This document shows, one piece after another, positions 26,729 to 36,826 of a stretch of DNA of 64,000 bases. Positions within the stretch are counted from its first letter, which is position 1. Each line of letters starts with the position of its first letter. The stretch is from assembly GCA_029553955.1 (NCBI GenBank), contig JAKPJZ010000074.1:62001-126000 (forward strand), given 5' to 3'. The notes under the pieces are model-generated. The model saw only the letters and a program-made list of their open reading frames with translations, was not told where the DNA came from and searched no databases. Both the position numbers and the translations under genes were made by a program. The stretch comes from Chloroflexota bacterium. GTDB lineage: Bacteria > Chloroflexota > Anaerolineae > SpSt-313.

Positions 26729-28120
26729 ATGGTCAGAGTCGTCGTCGTTGGGGGAGGCTGTGCGGGCATAGCCGCTGCGGTGGGGGCGCGCAAGGCGGGC
26801 GCCGAGGTTATCCTGCTGGAAAGACAGGATCAGCTCTTGGGTATCGGCCGCATCGCCGGCAGCATGGACGTGGGCGGCAGGTATCCGCTGCATCTGGAGA
26901 TTGTGGAGATGGGGGCCGGCGAGGTAAACGAGGCCCTCGATGCGGTCTGTTTGCCCAATGTTGAGAACTATCGCAAGTCGCACTATCCCCATCATAGCTT
27001 GCCTGGTTCGGAAGAGATGACCAAGCACTCCTGGGTCTACAACGTGCTGACGGCGGAACCCGTCCTGCGCAAGCTGTTGCAGAAGATGGGGGTCGAGATC
27101 CGCTGGCGAAGCCGGGCGGTCGACGTGGCCAAAGAAGGCAGCCGCGTGATCAAGGTCAAGCTCGCCAACGGCGACTGGGTCGAGGGGGATGCGTTCATCG
27201 ATGCCACCGGCTCGGCCGGGGGGCAGAATCACTGCATCCCGGATGTTGGCGGCTGCGTGATGTGCCCCTGGATGCAGTGCGCCACTTTCGGCAATCGGGT
27301 GGATATTTGCGGCAAAGCCGGCGCGACCACAGTGAGCATGCACCAGAAGGATGGCAGGCCCGGCATCAAGTACAACGGGCTCTATCTGTACAAGGGGTCA
27401 CTCTCAAAAGAGCTGCAGCAGCAACTGGACGAGAACCACCAGATATTTGTGCCGTTTCGGGGGGTCATCGATTGGGATGTTGACCCCGAGTGGAGCTGGG
27501 GCACTCGAGGGCAAGACGGCAATGACGGCATGGGCCATCCGGCAGACCCGGAAACGAGCTGGAGAGTAGCGCCGGATGTTGGCCGTTTCCGGCTGCTGGA
27601 TCGGGGCATTTTTGCCGGCGGCGCGGGGCCGAGCCCGATACCCCTGGAGAAGCTGAGAGAAATCCCAGGGTTCGAGAACGTCGTCTTGGCGGCACCCGTA
27701 GGGGGCCAGAATCTCTGGTCATTGGGCTACGATCTGGTCTTTTGCGAGGACTGTCTGCGCGTCCCTCCGCTCGACAACTTGTTCACTGCCGGCAGCAAGG
27801 CGCACATGGTCGACGTTCAGCCCGGCATCAACTCGGGGTACCTGGCTGGTTTCAACGCCGTGCGGGCCGCCGTGGGCCAGGAGCCGGTCGAGCTGCCGCG
27901 GACCACGGTGACGGGTGATATCATTGCCTTCACCCAGCAGTTCCTCAGGGATTCGGCGCAGACCGAGTATGGCGGGCCGACCACGTTCGTCAGCGCGCAT
28001 GCCGGCCACTATCTGCGCCGGCTGAAGGACGTCGGCTTCTTCCCGGATAACCCGGAGAAGGCCAGGAAACGGATTGCAGAGGCAGGGCTGACGGGTTTCT
28101 TCAAACAGCAAGTCATCTAG
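26729..28120 (+). CDS. FAD-dependent oxidoreductase
   Basis: VRVVVVGGGCAGIAAAVGARKAGAEVILLER, AFIDATGSAG, LFTAGSKAHMVDVQPGINSGYLAGFNAVRAA. Confidence 0.88.
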   Translation: MVRVVVVGGGCAGIAAAVGARKAGAEVILLERQDQLLGIGRIAGSMDVGGRYPLHLEIVEMGAGEVNEALDAVCLPNVENYRKSHYPHHSLPGSEEMTKHSWVYNVLTAEPVLRKLLQKMGVEIRWRSRAVDVAKEGSRVIKVKLANGDWVEGDAFIDATGSAGGQNHCIPDVGGCVMCPWMQCATFGNRVDICGKAGATTVSMHQKDGRPGIKYNGLYLYKGSLSKELQQQLDENHQIFVPFRGVIDWDVDPEWSWGTRGQDGNDGMGHPADPETSWRVAPDVGRFRLLDRGIFAGGAGPSPIPLEKLREIPGFENVVLAAPVGGQNLWSLGYDLVFCEDCLRVPPLDNLFTAGSKAHMVDVQPGINSGYLAGFNAVRAAVGQEPVELPRTTVTGDIIAFTQQFLRDSAQTEYGGPTTFVSAHAGHYLRRLKDVGFFPDNPEKARKRIAEAGLTGFFKQQVI

Positions 28121-28260
28121 GGCTGACGCATAGCCGGTCTGTGGCTTGGCCCGGTGCGCCGCAGCAGGTCGCAACTGGGCCGGCCCAGCCCGGGCCAGGC
28201 GCAGGCAGAGCGAGGGAGCCTCCTGAGCGCTGCGCTGCACAAGCGCACGAGGATACACAG

Positions 28261-28827
28261 ATGGGCACCGCGAAATGGCACACGCAAAAGGTCTACGGCA
28301 GAGACCAAGTCTTGCGGGATATCCAAGAACGCGCCAACGCGCACAGTGATATGGTCGTGCAGGACGTCAGAGCCGTCATGCATGACTATGAAGTCGACAT
28401 GTACCGGCTCGTCCTTGCCGTCGGGAAACGATATGGCCTGGACACGGCCTATGAGATCATGAGTGAAACGGTCGCCGAAAAGAGACTCAGATGGCTGGAC
28501 CAGGTGAGGGCCGATTTGGAGCTCGCCGGCACCGATGTTGAGCAGGGTCTGGGTCTCTATCGCAAGTACTTTCGACCGCAAGAGGGTGACTTGAGAATCA
28601 CCGAACAGGCAGCGGGAAGAGTGGTATTCAAGCGAAGGGACTTTGTGAATGCTATCGCCCATGCCTGTGACGCTCTGGGGCTCGATGTGATTACAGTGAA
28701 CAACCAAGTCTACGCCAGAACAATGAACTTGATGTTCGAGAGGGTTGGTCTCCGGCTGCAGCATGTATTTCTCAAGTACCATGATGGCTGGTATGATGAG
28801 ATGATCGTATCCAGCGCCAGCAAGTAA
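28261..28827 (+). CDS. Hypothetical protein (possibly L-2-amino-thiazoline-4-carboxylate hydrolase-like; weak)
   Basis: 188 aa ORF in operon context; no strong motif. Confidence 0.5.
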   Translation: MGTAKWHTQKVYGRDQVLRDIQERANAHSDMVVQDVRAVMHDYEVDMYRLVLAVGKRYGLDTAYEIMSETVAEKRLRWLDQVRADLELAGTDVEQGLGLYRKYFRPQEGDLRITEQAAGRVVFKRRDFVNAIAHACDALGLDVITVNNQVYARTMNLMFERVGLRLQHVFLKYHDGWYDEMIVSSASK

Positions 28828-28885
28828 GACTTGTCTGCCATTGACCAAGCCACACGTGCCCCGAAGCAAACGGCAAAGGAGAGTA

Positions 28886-30019
28886 GTGGTGCACGTACAA
28901 GATGGTGCCAGCTCTGCAGCCTCCAACTTGCAGGACGAAAAGTACCCGCCGCATGTGCACTTGGATGGCCGAGTCACATTTCGCTTCAAGGCCCCCATGG
29001 CGCAAAGAGTGCAGATCGAGCCGGTGAACGGCCAGCCCGAGAACAATGGCTACAACGGCCTGGGGAAAGCACCCTATGACATGACCAGGGACGAGCATGG
29101 CCTCTGGACCGTGACGACGCCGCCGGCTGTCCCCGGGCTGCATGCCTACTGGTTGGTCGTGGATGGTGTCCGCGTCAACGACACCGCCACCAAGAGCTAT
29201 GGCGGTCGGGCAAAAGCCTGTGGGGTGGAGGTGCCCGAGCCAGGGGTTGATTTCTATGACATCAAGGATGTGCCTCACGGACAAGTGCGCATGCAATGGT
29301 ACTACTCGAAGGTAACCGAGGCCTGGCGCCGGGCGTTTGTGTATACCCCGCCGGATTACGATGACAATCGGGAACAGCGCTATCCGGTCTTCATCCTTCG
29401 CCATGGTGGCGGAGAGGATGAGACAAGCTGGGTGGAGCAAGGGCGCGCCAATTTCATCGTGGATAATCTGATTGCGGAAGGCAAAGCCAAGCCGATGATC
29501 GTTGTCATGGATTGGGGCCAGGCCCCGACGCCCGGCCAGCCACTTCTCCATATCCCTTCCACGCCGCCCCCGCCGGAAATGACGCAAGTGACCGTCAAAG
29601 AACTGATCCCCATGGTGGATGCCACTTTCCGGACCATCCCCGATCGTGAACACCGCGCCATGGCGGGGCTGTCGATGGGCAGCGTGCAGACGCTGTATAT
29701 CGGCCTGACCAACCTGGACACGTTCTCCTATCTTGGCATCTTTAGCCGGCGGCCCATGTCGGCCGCAGAGTTCAATGTCGCCCAGTCGTTTGGCGGCGTG
29801 TTCACCGATGCGGCTGCCTTCAAACAGCAAGTGAGACTCTTCTGGTGGGGCGCAGGGACCGCAGAGGAAGGCATCTACAACGCGACGAAAGCAGACCTGG
29901 CCGAACTGGCCAAGGCCGGCATCGAGTCCGTCTTTGTCGAGTTCCCCGGCACCTCGCACGAATGGCAGACCTGGCGCAAGAGTTTGTATGACTTTGCCCC
30001 CAGACTCTTCCGGAGGTGA
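28886..30019 (+). CDS. Esterase-family hydrolase (enterochelin/feruloyl esterase-like)
   Basis: Ig-like N-terminal region, VYTPPDYDDNREQRYPVFILRHGGGEDE, MAGLSMGSVQTLYIG. Confidence 0.85.
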   Translation: MVHVQDGASSAASNLQDEKYPPHVHLDGRVTFRFKAPMAQRVQIEPVNGQPENNGYNGLGKAPYDMTRDEHGLWTVTTPPAVPGLHAYWLVVDGVRVNDTATKSYGGRAKACGVEVPEPGVDFYDIKDVPHGQVRMQWYYSKVTEAWRRAFVYTPPDYDDNREQRYPVFILRHGGGEDETSWVEQGRANFIVDNLIAEGKAKPMIVVMDWGQAPTPGQPLLHIPSTPPPPEMTQVTVKELIPMVDATFRTIPDREHRAMAGLSMGSVQTLYIGLTNLDTFSYLGIFSRRPMSAAEFNVAQSFGGVFTDAAAFKQQVRLFWWGAGTAEEGIYNATKADLAELAKAGIESVFVEFPGTSHEWQTWRKSLYDFAPRLFRR

Positions 30020-30054
30020 CTCCTGGGCAAGCAGGTTGTTGGAGGTGTCTTGCA

Positions 30055-30840
30055 GTGGCCAACGCTATCTTTCGTTCTCGGCCGATTTGCGCGAATACCT
30101 GGCTCATTCAGGGCGATGGCAGCAACTCGTATCTGCTTGTTGGCGACACGTGCGGTGTGGTGATCGACACGGGATTCGCCACGGAGAGCATTCAGGCGTA
30201 CGCGCAGACACTGGCCGACAGGCCTGTGGCGATGGCGGCCAATACGCATGGCCACTTTGACCATACCGGCGGCAATGGCTGGTTCGCTCGCGCGTACATG
30301 AGCGCACAGGCGCTCGAAATCGCCAAGACGCCGTATGCGAGCCTGGATGCGTCCAAGTACCCGACCGCCTATCCGGTCACAGTAGTTGGGGACGGCGATA
30401 CCATCGACTTGGGCAATCGAATGCTCGAGGTCATCGAGATCCCTGCTCATGCCCCGAGCAGCATCGCTTTCTTGGACAGAAGAGAACGCATCATGTTCAC
30501 TGGCGATGAAGTGGATGCCCGTGTCATGCTCTACTGGATTCAGGATGAGCCGCAACCCACGGTGGAGCAGCACGCCCTGAATATGGAAAAGCTGCTGAAG
30601 CGCCGGGAAGAGTTCGATTTCGTCTGCGGCGGCCATGAGCGAGTGATGGCCGCCGCCTCACTGGTAGAGGAGTATTTGGAGAACGACCGTCGCATCATGT
30701 CGGGTATTGAGGGGGGGCCGATGGTGCTGCCCGACATCGGCCCGGCGGATTTCCACCTGTACCAGATCGAGTTCAAGCGCGTGTCCGTCTTCAAGGGCAC
30801 CAGCGTTGGTTACGATCTTCGCTATGTCCGCAACAGGTGA
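30055..30840 (+). CDS. MBL-fold metallo-hydrolase
   Basis: ANTHGHFDHTGGNGWF, FTGDEVDARVM. Confidence 0.85.
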   Translation: MANAIFRSRPICANTWLIQGDGSNSYLLVGDTCGVVIDTGFATESIQAYAQTLADRPVAMAANTHGHFDHTGGNGWFARAYMSAQALEIAKTPYASLDASKYPTAYPVTVVGDGDTIDLGNRMLEVIEIPAHAPSSIAFLDRRERIMFTGDEVDARVMLYWIQDEPQPTVEQHALNMEKLLKRREEFDFVCGGHERVMAAASLVEEYLENDRRIMSGIEGGPMVLPDIGPADFHLYQIEFKRVSVFKGTSVGYDLRYVRNR

Positions 30841-31006
30841 CGCGAGCAACGACTCCAGTGCCGCCAGCCGTGAGACAGTGTCAGAAGCCACTGAGAGGAG
30901 GATGGACAGCGAGAGAAACCGGTTTGTCCACAGAATGTGGTGCGGACAACGTATCCAGTGTCGGCAGCTCCCGAACGGAACAGACACCATCAAGAGGAGA
31001 AACAAG

Positions 31007-32656
31007 ATGGAAACGAGAAAGGTCGTTGCGTTCTTCCTAGTCCTGTCGATGACGCTTGCAGCCCTGACGGCTTGTGCACCTGCACCCGCGCAGCCCACCA
31101 CTGCACCCGCGCAGCCCGCCACCAGCGCGCCGGCGCAAGCCACCACTGCACCGGCGCAGCCCAGCAGCGCTGCGCCCAGCATCGCTTCCAAGGTCATCGT
31201 GGCTATTGGCGCCGATCCTTCTGACCTGTCGCCGTTCGTCGGCATGAGCATGGGACGTATCGCCGTCCTCCGGACCACCTACGAGTACCTGTTTGGTGTC
31301 ACCAAGATGGGTGGCGAGCTGGTCCCCTTTGTCGCCAAGGGCGTCGAGAAGACCGGCGACAAGACGTATGTCGTAACGCTCTTCGATAACGTCGCCGACA
31401 GTGCCGGCAACAAGATCACGGCCGCAGACGCCGCCTGGTCCTACAACACGGGCATGGCGGCGGGCAATCTTCGTCCGCTGGGAGACATCGAGTCGGTTAC
31501 GGCCACGGGCGACTATACTGTGCAGTTTGTGTTCAAGAAAGTGCTGGGGATAGGTGAGCTGGAAAAGCTGCTCACAGAGTGCCCAATCGTCAGCCGGGCC
31601 TCCTATGAAGCCAGCCCCGACCAGTTCGCCACCAAGCCGATCACAAGCAGCCCTTACGTCTTGAAGGAGTATGTCCCGGGCTCCAGCCTCACGTTCGAGA
31701 GACGCGCTGAGTACTGGCAGAAGGATGCATCGTTGTCACCCGAGCTCAGCCGGGCCAACGTTCAGACGATCGTCTTCCAGATCATCACTGAACCGGCTCA
31801 ACACTCAATCGCCCTGGAAACCGGTTCAGCCCACATCTCGGCGTCTGTGACCGGAGACGATATTGCCCGCTTTAGGTCTGCAGCCGGGTTCTCCGTGTTT
31901 GGATTCCAGGACAACCTGACACAACTACTGGCATTCAACGGCTCTGAGGGGCATGCCTTTACCAAGAAGGAGTTGAGGCAGGCGGTAGCGTATGCGATCG
32001 ATACCACGGCGATGTGCAATGCCGTAGCGCCAGGGGCTTGTGCAGCGACCCATACCATTGGCAACAGCAACTTCGGCGGCTATCAGGCCAAATGGGACAC
32101 TGAACCCTACTACGACTATGATCTGGCCAAGGCTCAGGGGCTGTTGGCTGCCGCCGGCTACAAGCCGGGCGACCTGACTGTCAAGTTGTTGGCCCAGAAC
32201 GATCCCAAGTCGGGGCTGATGGCCCAGGTCATCCAGAGCCAGCTCAAAGAACTCGGGATCAAAGTGGAGATCAGCCAGGTGGAGCCGACCGTGTACAATC
32301 AGCTAAAGCCGGACCCCAAAGCGTATGATCTGTTGATTGATGCGGCCGCAGGCGGAGACTTTATCATCAACCCCTGGAAGCTTGTCTATGATCAGACTCG
32401 GAATAACGGCAAGACCTCTAACTTTTTCCTGGACAATCAGCTACAGGAGCTTTTGGATGCGGCGAGCCAGCTCAGCGGCTTTACCCCAGAGAAGCTCGAT
32501 GCCTTCCAGCAGTATCAGAAGGAACAGGTCTATGCCTATGGGATGCTCTCCTACTTTAACAACGTTGTAGGTGTCGCCGGCATCACCAAGGTCGTGAGGG
32601 ATGGCAGAGGCCAGATCATCCCTGGCGCCTGCGAGTATGCCCCCGACTTTAAGTAG
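31007..32656 (+). CDS. ABC transporter substrate-binding lipoprotein (peptide/nickel family 5)
   Basis: Lipobox LAALTAC, Ala/Pro-rich linker, SBP_bac_5 pattern. Confidence 0.9.
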   Translation: METRKVVAFFLVLSMTLAALTACAPAPAQPTTAPAQPATSAPAQATTAPAQPSSAAPSIASKVIVAIGADPSDLSPFVGMSMGRIAVLRTTYEYLFGVTKMGGELVPFVAKGVEKTGDKTYVVTLFDNVADSAGNKITAADAAWSYNTGMAAGNLRPLGDIESVTATGDYTVQFVFKKVLGIGELEKLLTECPIVSRASYEASPDQFATKPITSSPYVLKEYVPGSSLTFERRAEYWQKDASLSPELSRANVQTIVFQIITEPAQHSIALETGSAHISASVTGDDIARFRSAAGFSVFGFQDNLTQLLAFNGSEGHAFTKKELRQAVAYAIDTTAMCNAVAPGACAATHTIGNSNFGGYQAKWDTEPYYDYDLAKAQGLLAAAGYKPGDLTVKLLAQNDPKSGLMAQVIQSQLKELGIKVEISQVEPTVYNQLKPDPKAYDLLIDAAAGGDFIINPWKLVYDQTRNNGKTSNFFLDNQLQELLDAASQLSGFTPEKLDAFQQYQKEQVYAYGMLSYFNNVVGVAGITKVVRDGRGQIIPGACEYAPDFK

Positions 32657-32699
32657 GATTGAGCCGTCTGGCTTGCTTTGACGGCAGGCAAAGCTAAAC

Positions 32700-32757
32700 A
32701 CGATGCGGCACTGCTTGAGCTTTCAAATCATCGCGCGTGATGGCAGTGCCGCATCGT
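32700..32757. terminator. 15 bp inverted repeat downstream of the substrate-binding protein gene
   Basis: ACGATGCGGCACTGC ... GCAGTGCCGCATCGT. Confidence 0.65.
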
Positions 32758-32842
32758 TGTTGCAGACATCTGACAAAACTGGTCGGTGTGGTATGATATG
32801 CGCACGGCGCAACTCCTATTGCCGGACAGGTTAGCCCAGATC

Positions 32843-32888
32843 CCGCACTCAGCAGAGGCCGCTCTCACGCCGCCTCTGCTGAGTGCGG
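32843..32888. repeat. 17 bp-arm inverted repeat, related to sequence at 37676-37728
   Basis: CCGCACTCAGCAGAGGC ... GCCTCTGCTGAGTGCGG. Confidence 0.85.
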
Positions 32889-33001
32889 AAAACAGGGTTG
32901 GGGGCCGTCATCGACTGTTGTGGCCGGCGGGACTGTCGAAGGAGAAGGCGGACGACCACGGGCAGGGAACCGGACAAGGGCCACGAGGGAGGTCTTCATC
33001 A

Positions 33002-33958
33002 ATGGGCAGATACATACTGAAGAGGCTGCTTTGGATGATCCCGGTCATCATCGGGGTGACCATCCTGATCTTTACGATCATGTACTCTATCCCCGGCGAG
33101 CCTGTATCCTTGATGCTAGGCCCAGAGGCGACGCACGCGCAGATCGCAGCCAAGCGGCAAGCGCTGGGCTTGAATGATCCCTACCTGGTACGCCTGGGCA
33201 GGTTTGTTGGGGGTATCGTCCTGCATTTCGATTTCGGCGATTCCTGGGTCTATCATACCCCTGTCACTACGGAACTGCTTCACCGTCTGCCGCGCACGCT
33301 CACCATCGCGGCGCTTTGCATAGCGATGCAGGTACTCTTGGGCATCCCCTTGGGCATTATCGCGGCTGTCAAACAGGACACCTGGATCGATCGCATCGCG
33401 ATGTTCACTGCGCTGTTTGGCATCTCCATGCCCAACTTTTGGATTGCCCTGATGCTGGTCCTTCTCTTCTCGGTGAGGCTTGGTTGGCTACCCCCATACG
33501 GCATCAGCGGATGGCAATACTATGTCCTCCCTGTCGTTGCCAATGGGTTTGTTGGGGTTGCCACCCAGGCCCGGCAGACGCGCTCGAGCATGCTCGAAGT
33601 CATCCGCTCTGACTACATCGTCACGGCGCGGGCGAAGGGCATGTCTGAGTTCAGAGTCCTGCTGCGGCACGCTCTCCCGAATGCGCTGCTGCCGGTCATC
33701 ACCGTTATCGGCAACGGCATGGGCAGGATGCTTGCCGGCACGGTGGTCATCGAATCGATCTTCTCCATCCCCGGCGTCGGCATGTACCTGGTAGGTGGCA
33801 TCAACTCTCGGGACTATGCGGTCGTCCAGAGCTCTGTGATTTTCCTGGCAATGGCCTTCACCCTCGTCATGTTGCTGGTGGACCTGGCCTATGCTTTCAT
33901 CGATCCCCGCATCAAGGCGCAGTTCGCGGGCAGGAAGAGGAGAAAGCAATATGCCTAA
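33002..33958 (+). CDS. ABC transporter permease, DppB-like
   Basis: MGRYILKRLLWMIPVIIGVTILIFTIMYSIPGEPV; DYIVTARAKGMSEFRVLLRHALPNALLPVITVIG. Confidence 0.93.
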   Translation: MGRYILKRLLWMIPVIIGVTILIFTIMYSIPGEPVSLMLGPEATHAQIAAKRQALGLNDPYLVRLGRFVGGIVLHFDFGDSWVYHTPVTTELLHRLPRTLTIAALCIAMQVLLGIPLGIIAAVKQDTWIDRIAMFTALFGISMPNFWIALMLVLLFSVRLGWLPPYGISGWQYYVLPVVANGFVGVATQARQTRSSMLEVIRSDYIVTARAKGMSEFRVLLRHALPNALLPVITVIGNGMGRMLAGTVVIESIFSIPGVGMYLVGGINSRDYAVVQSSVIFLAMAFTLVMLLVDLAYAFIDPRIKAQFAGRKRRKQYA

Positions 33959-34838
33959 CGTGGCAACCGCAGAAATGACAGCCAGCGGAGTCAAGAGGCA
34001 AAGCCAGGCTGTTGTTGTCGCCCGGCGCTTGTCCAGGAATCCATCTGCTGTCTTGGGTCTTGTTGTGGCATTGTTCCTGGTGATTATCGCGGTTTTCGCC
34101 CCGCTGCTCGCCCCATACCCATATGACAAACAGGACCTGCTGCACACACGTGCAGCCCCGTCGGCGCAGCATCTTTTTGGCACCGATGAGCTGGGACGCG
34201 ACGTCTTTAGCAGGGTGATCTGGGGGAGCCGCTTCTCGCTGAGCATCGGGATCCTTGCGGTTGTGATCGGCACAACGGTTGGCATGTTCTTTGGTTCACT
34301 TGCCGGCTATTTTGGCGGCTTGGTGGATGACATCATCATGCGCCTGGTAGACATCCTTTCGTCGATCCCCGACATACTGCTTGCGATCGCTGTCTCTGTC
34401 GTATTGGGTCCGGGCTTCTTCAACAGCGTGCTGGCGCTCTGCATCGGCAGCATTCCGATGAGCGTCCGCTTGCTACGGGCCGCGATTCTGAGCATCCGAC
34501 AACAGGAGTACTTGGAAGCAGCCACATCCATCAATGCCGGCACGGCGCGGATCATTGTCAGGCACGTACTCCCGAACAGCTTCTCTCCCGTGCTGGTTTC
34601 GTCAACCATGATGATCGGTCACGTCATATTGGCAGCTGCCATGCTGAGCTTTATCGGTCTCGGCGTTCAGCCGCCCATGCCTGAATGGGGCTCGATGATC
34701 GCGGGGGGGCGAAGCCTTATTCGCACCGCTCCTCACATGGTCACCTTCCCGGGCATCTTTATTATGCTCGCTGTCTTGGCGCTCAATATGTTTGGCGACG
34801 GCCTGCGCGACGCCTTGGATCCGAAGCTCAAGAAATAG
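33951..34838 (+). CDS. ABC transporter permease, DppC-like
   Basis: HLFGTDELGRDVFSRVIWGSRFSLSIG; overlaps previous gene. Confidence 0.93.
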   Translation: MPNVATAEMTASGVKRQSQAVVVARRLSRNPSAVLGLVVALFLVIIAVFAPLLAPYPYDKQDLLHTRAAPSAQHLFGTDELGRDVFSRVIWGSRFSLSIGILAVVIGTTVGMFFGSLAGYFGGLVDDIIMRLVDILSSIPDILLAIAVSVVLGPGFFNSVLALCIGSIPMSVRLLRAAILSIRQQEYLEAATSINAGTARIIVRHVLPNSFSPVLVSSTMMIGHVILAAAMLSFIGLGVQPPMPEWGSMIAGGRSLIRTAPHMVTFPGIFIMLAVLALNMFGDGLRDALDPKLKK

Positions 34839-34852
34839 GGATGGGTGGCATT

Positions 34853-35836
34853 ATGGATCATCAGAGTGGTGCTTTTCTCGCGGTGAGGGACCTGGTTGTC
34901 GAATACACCGCTGAAGGCCAAGTGGTTCATGCAGTCAACGGGGTCTCATTCGACCTGGAACGCGGCAAGACCTTTGGGTTGGTCGGCGAAACCGGCGCGG
35001 GCAAGACATCGATCGCAAAGGCCATCATGCGCATCCTTCCGGATCCCCCGGCGAAGATCAAAAGTGGGGAGATATGTCTTGATGGTGAAGACCTTCTCAA
35101 GATCAGCGAACGAGCCATGCGTAGAGTGCGTGGCCGGAAGGTATCCATGATCTTCCAGGACCCGATGACGGCGCTGAATCCGATCATGAAGGTCGGCGAT
35201 CAGATTGCCGAAGTCATCAAGCTGCACAACAACATCACCTGGCGTGAGGCCAACAGGCGAGCTGTCAACATGCTGGAGATGGTCGGCATACCCGGCGAAC
35301 GTTTTGGCGAGTATCCCCACCAGTTCTCCGGCGGCATGAAACAGCGTGTGGTCATCGCCATGGCCCTCGCGTGCAGCCCAGAGCTGTTGCTTGCGGATGA
35401 ACCGACGACCGCCTTGGATGTGACCATCCAGGCGCAGGTGCTGGAGATGATCAACAAGCTGAAGAGGGATTTCAACACGTCCATGATCATGATCTCGCAC
35501 AATCTTGGCGTGGTCGCCGACGTATGCGATGACCTTGGCGTAATCTATGCGGGCGAAATCGTCGAGCTCGGCAGCAAAGAAGCGATCTTTGATCGCCCGG
35601 CACATCCATATTCCGTGGGACTGTTCGGAGCGGTTCCCACCCTGGATGAAGAGAAGAAGAGACTGAATCCCATAGCTGGGTTGCCGCCTGATCCCTCCAA
35701 TTTGCCCACGGGCTGCCACTTCGGCCCTCGCTGTCCGCTCGCGACCGAGCAGTGCAAAAGTGGGACGATCGCACTGCGCGAGGTTGAACCGGCTCATTTC
35801 TGCCGCTGCATTCAGGTTGCTAGCCGGGAGGGATGA
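34853..35836 (+). CDS. Oligo/dipeptide ABC transporter ATPase, DppD-like
   Basis: LVGETGAGKTSIAKAIM, QFSGGMKQRVVIAMALA, LLADEPTTALDVTIQAQVL. Confidence 0.94.
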   Translation: MDHQSGAFLAVRDLVVEYTAEGQVVHAVNGVSFDLERGKTFGLVGETGAGKTSIAKAIMRILPDPPAKIKSGEICLDGEDLLKISERAMRRVRGRKVSMIFQDPMTALNPIMKVGDQIAEVIKLHNNITWREANRRAVNMLEMVGIPGERFGEYPHQFSGGMKQRVVIAMALACSPELLLADEPTTALDVTIQAQVLEMINKLKRDFNTSMIMISHNLGVVADVCDDLGVIYAGEIVELGSKEAIFDRPAHPYSVGLFGAVPTLDEEKKRLNPIAGLPPDPSNLPTGCHFGPRCPLATEQCKSGTIALREVEPAHFCRCIQVASREG

Positions 35837-35837
35837 C

Positions 35838-36794
35838 ATGCCTGCACTCGTTGAAGCAAGGAACCTAAAGAAGTACTTTGAGACCCCGAGAGGGCTGCTG
35901 CACGCCGTCGACGATGTATCCTTCTCGATCGAGCAAGGCAAGACGATGGGCATCGTCGGTGAATCTGGCTGCGGCAAGTCGACGCTGGGGCGTGTGATCA
36001 TCCATCTGCTTGACAGCACCGGTGGATCAATCTACTTTGGGGGCGAAAACGTTACCACTGTGAATTCGCGCAGGTTGAGAAGACTGCGAGAAGACATGAA
36101 GATCATCTTCCAGGATCCGTACTCCTCGCTGAATCCCAGGATGACCGTGGAACAGACGATCATGGAACCCCTGATTATCTCCGGCCGCTTTACCAGGAAG
36201 GAAGGGCAGGAGGAAGCAGAGCGTCTGATGGCCATGGTTGGGATTGACCAGCGCCTCCGATTGTCGTACCCGCATGAGTTGGATGGCGGCAGAAGGCAGA
36301 GGGTCGGCATTGCTCGGGCACTGGCACTCAACCCCAAGTTCATCGTCTGCGATGAACCGGTTTCTGCTCTGGATGTCTCTATTCAGGCGCAAGTCCTGAA
36401 TCTCCTTCAGGACCTTCAGGATCAGTACGGTCTGACCTACATGTTCGTCACGCACGACCTGTCTGTTGTGCGCCATATTTCCGACGACATCTGTGTGATG
36501 TACTTGGGCCAACTGGTCGAGACAAGCCCCTCCAAAGAGCTGTTCAGGCGCCCGCTGCATCCTTACACTCAGGCGCTCATTTCTGCGGTCCCCACTATCG
36601 ATACTCGCCACAAGAAAGAACGCATCATTCTTGAGGGCGAGATTGTCTCTCCGATCAATCCCAAGCCCCATTGCCGTTTTGCCAAGAGATGCAAATATGA
36701 GTCCGAGAAGTGTCACCGACCGCAGCAACTCGAGGAAGTACTGCCAAACCACTTTGTTGCTTGCTGCAGAGTGAGGGAAATCAATGGCCTGTAA
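35838..36794 (+). CDS. Oligo/dipeptide ABC transporter ATPase, DppF-like
   Basis: IVGESGCGKSTLGRVI, ELDGGRRQRVGIARALAL, VCDEPVSALDVSIQAQVL. Confidence 0.94.
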   Translation: MPALVEARNLKKYFETPRGLLHAVDDVSFSIEQGKTMGIVGESGCGKSTLGRVIIHLLDSTGGSIYFGGENVTTVNSRRLRRLREDMKIIFQDPYSSLNPRMTVEQTIMEPLIISGRFTRKEGQEEAERLMAMVGIDQRLRLSYPHELDGGRRQRVGIARALALNPKFIVCDEPVSALDVSIQAQVLNLLQDLQDQYGLTYMFVTHDLSVVRHISDDICVMYLGQLVETSPSKELFRRPLHPYTQALISAVPTIDTRHKKERIILEGEIVSPINPKPHCRFAKRCKYESEKCHRPQQLEEVLPNHFVACCRVREINGL

Positions 36795-36826
36795 GGGCTC
36801 GTTGGATTCCAAGAAAGGTGAAGCAT

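Noticed and set aside
26495-27343. 282 aa minus-strand ORF opposite the FAD oxidoreductase
   Set aside because: Antisense shadow ORF partly made of the degenerate palindrome-core repeat
31078-31180. Tandem repeat GCACCCGCGCAGCCC in the substrate-binding protein gene
   Set aside because: Low-complexity Ala/Pro/Thr linker after a lipobox, common in lipoproteins
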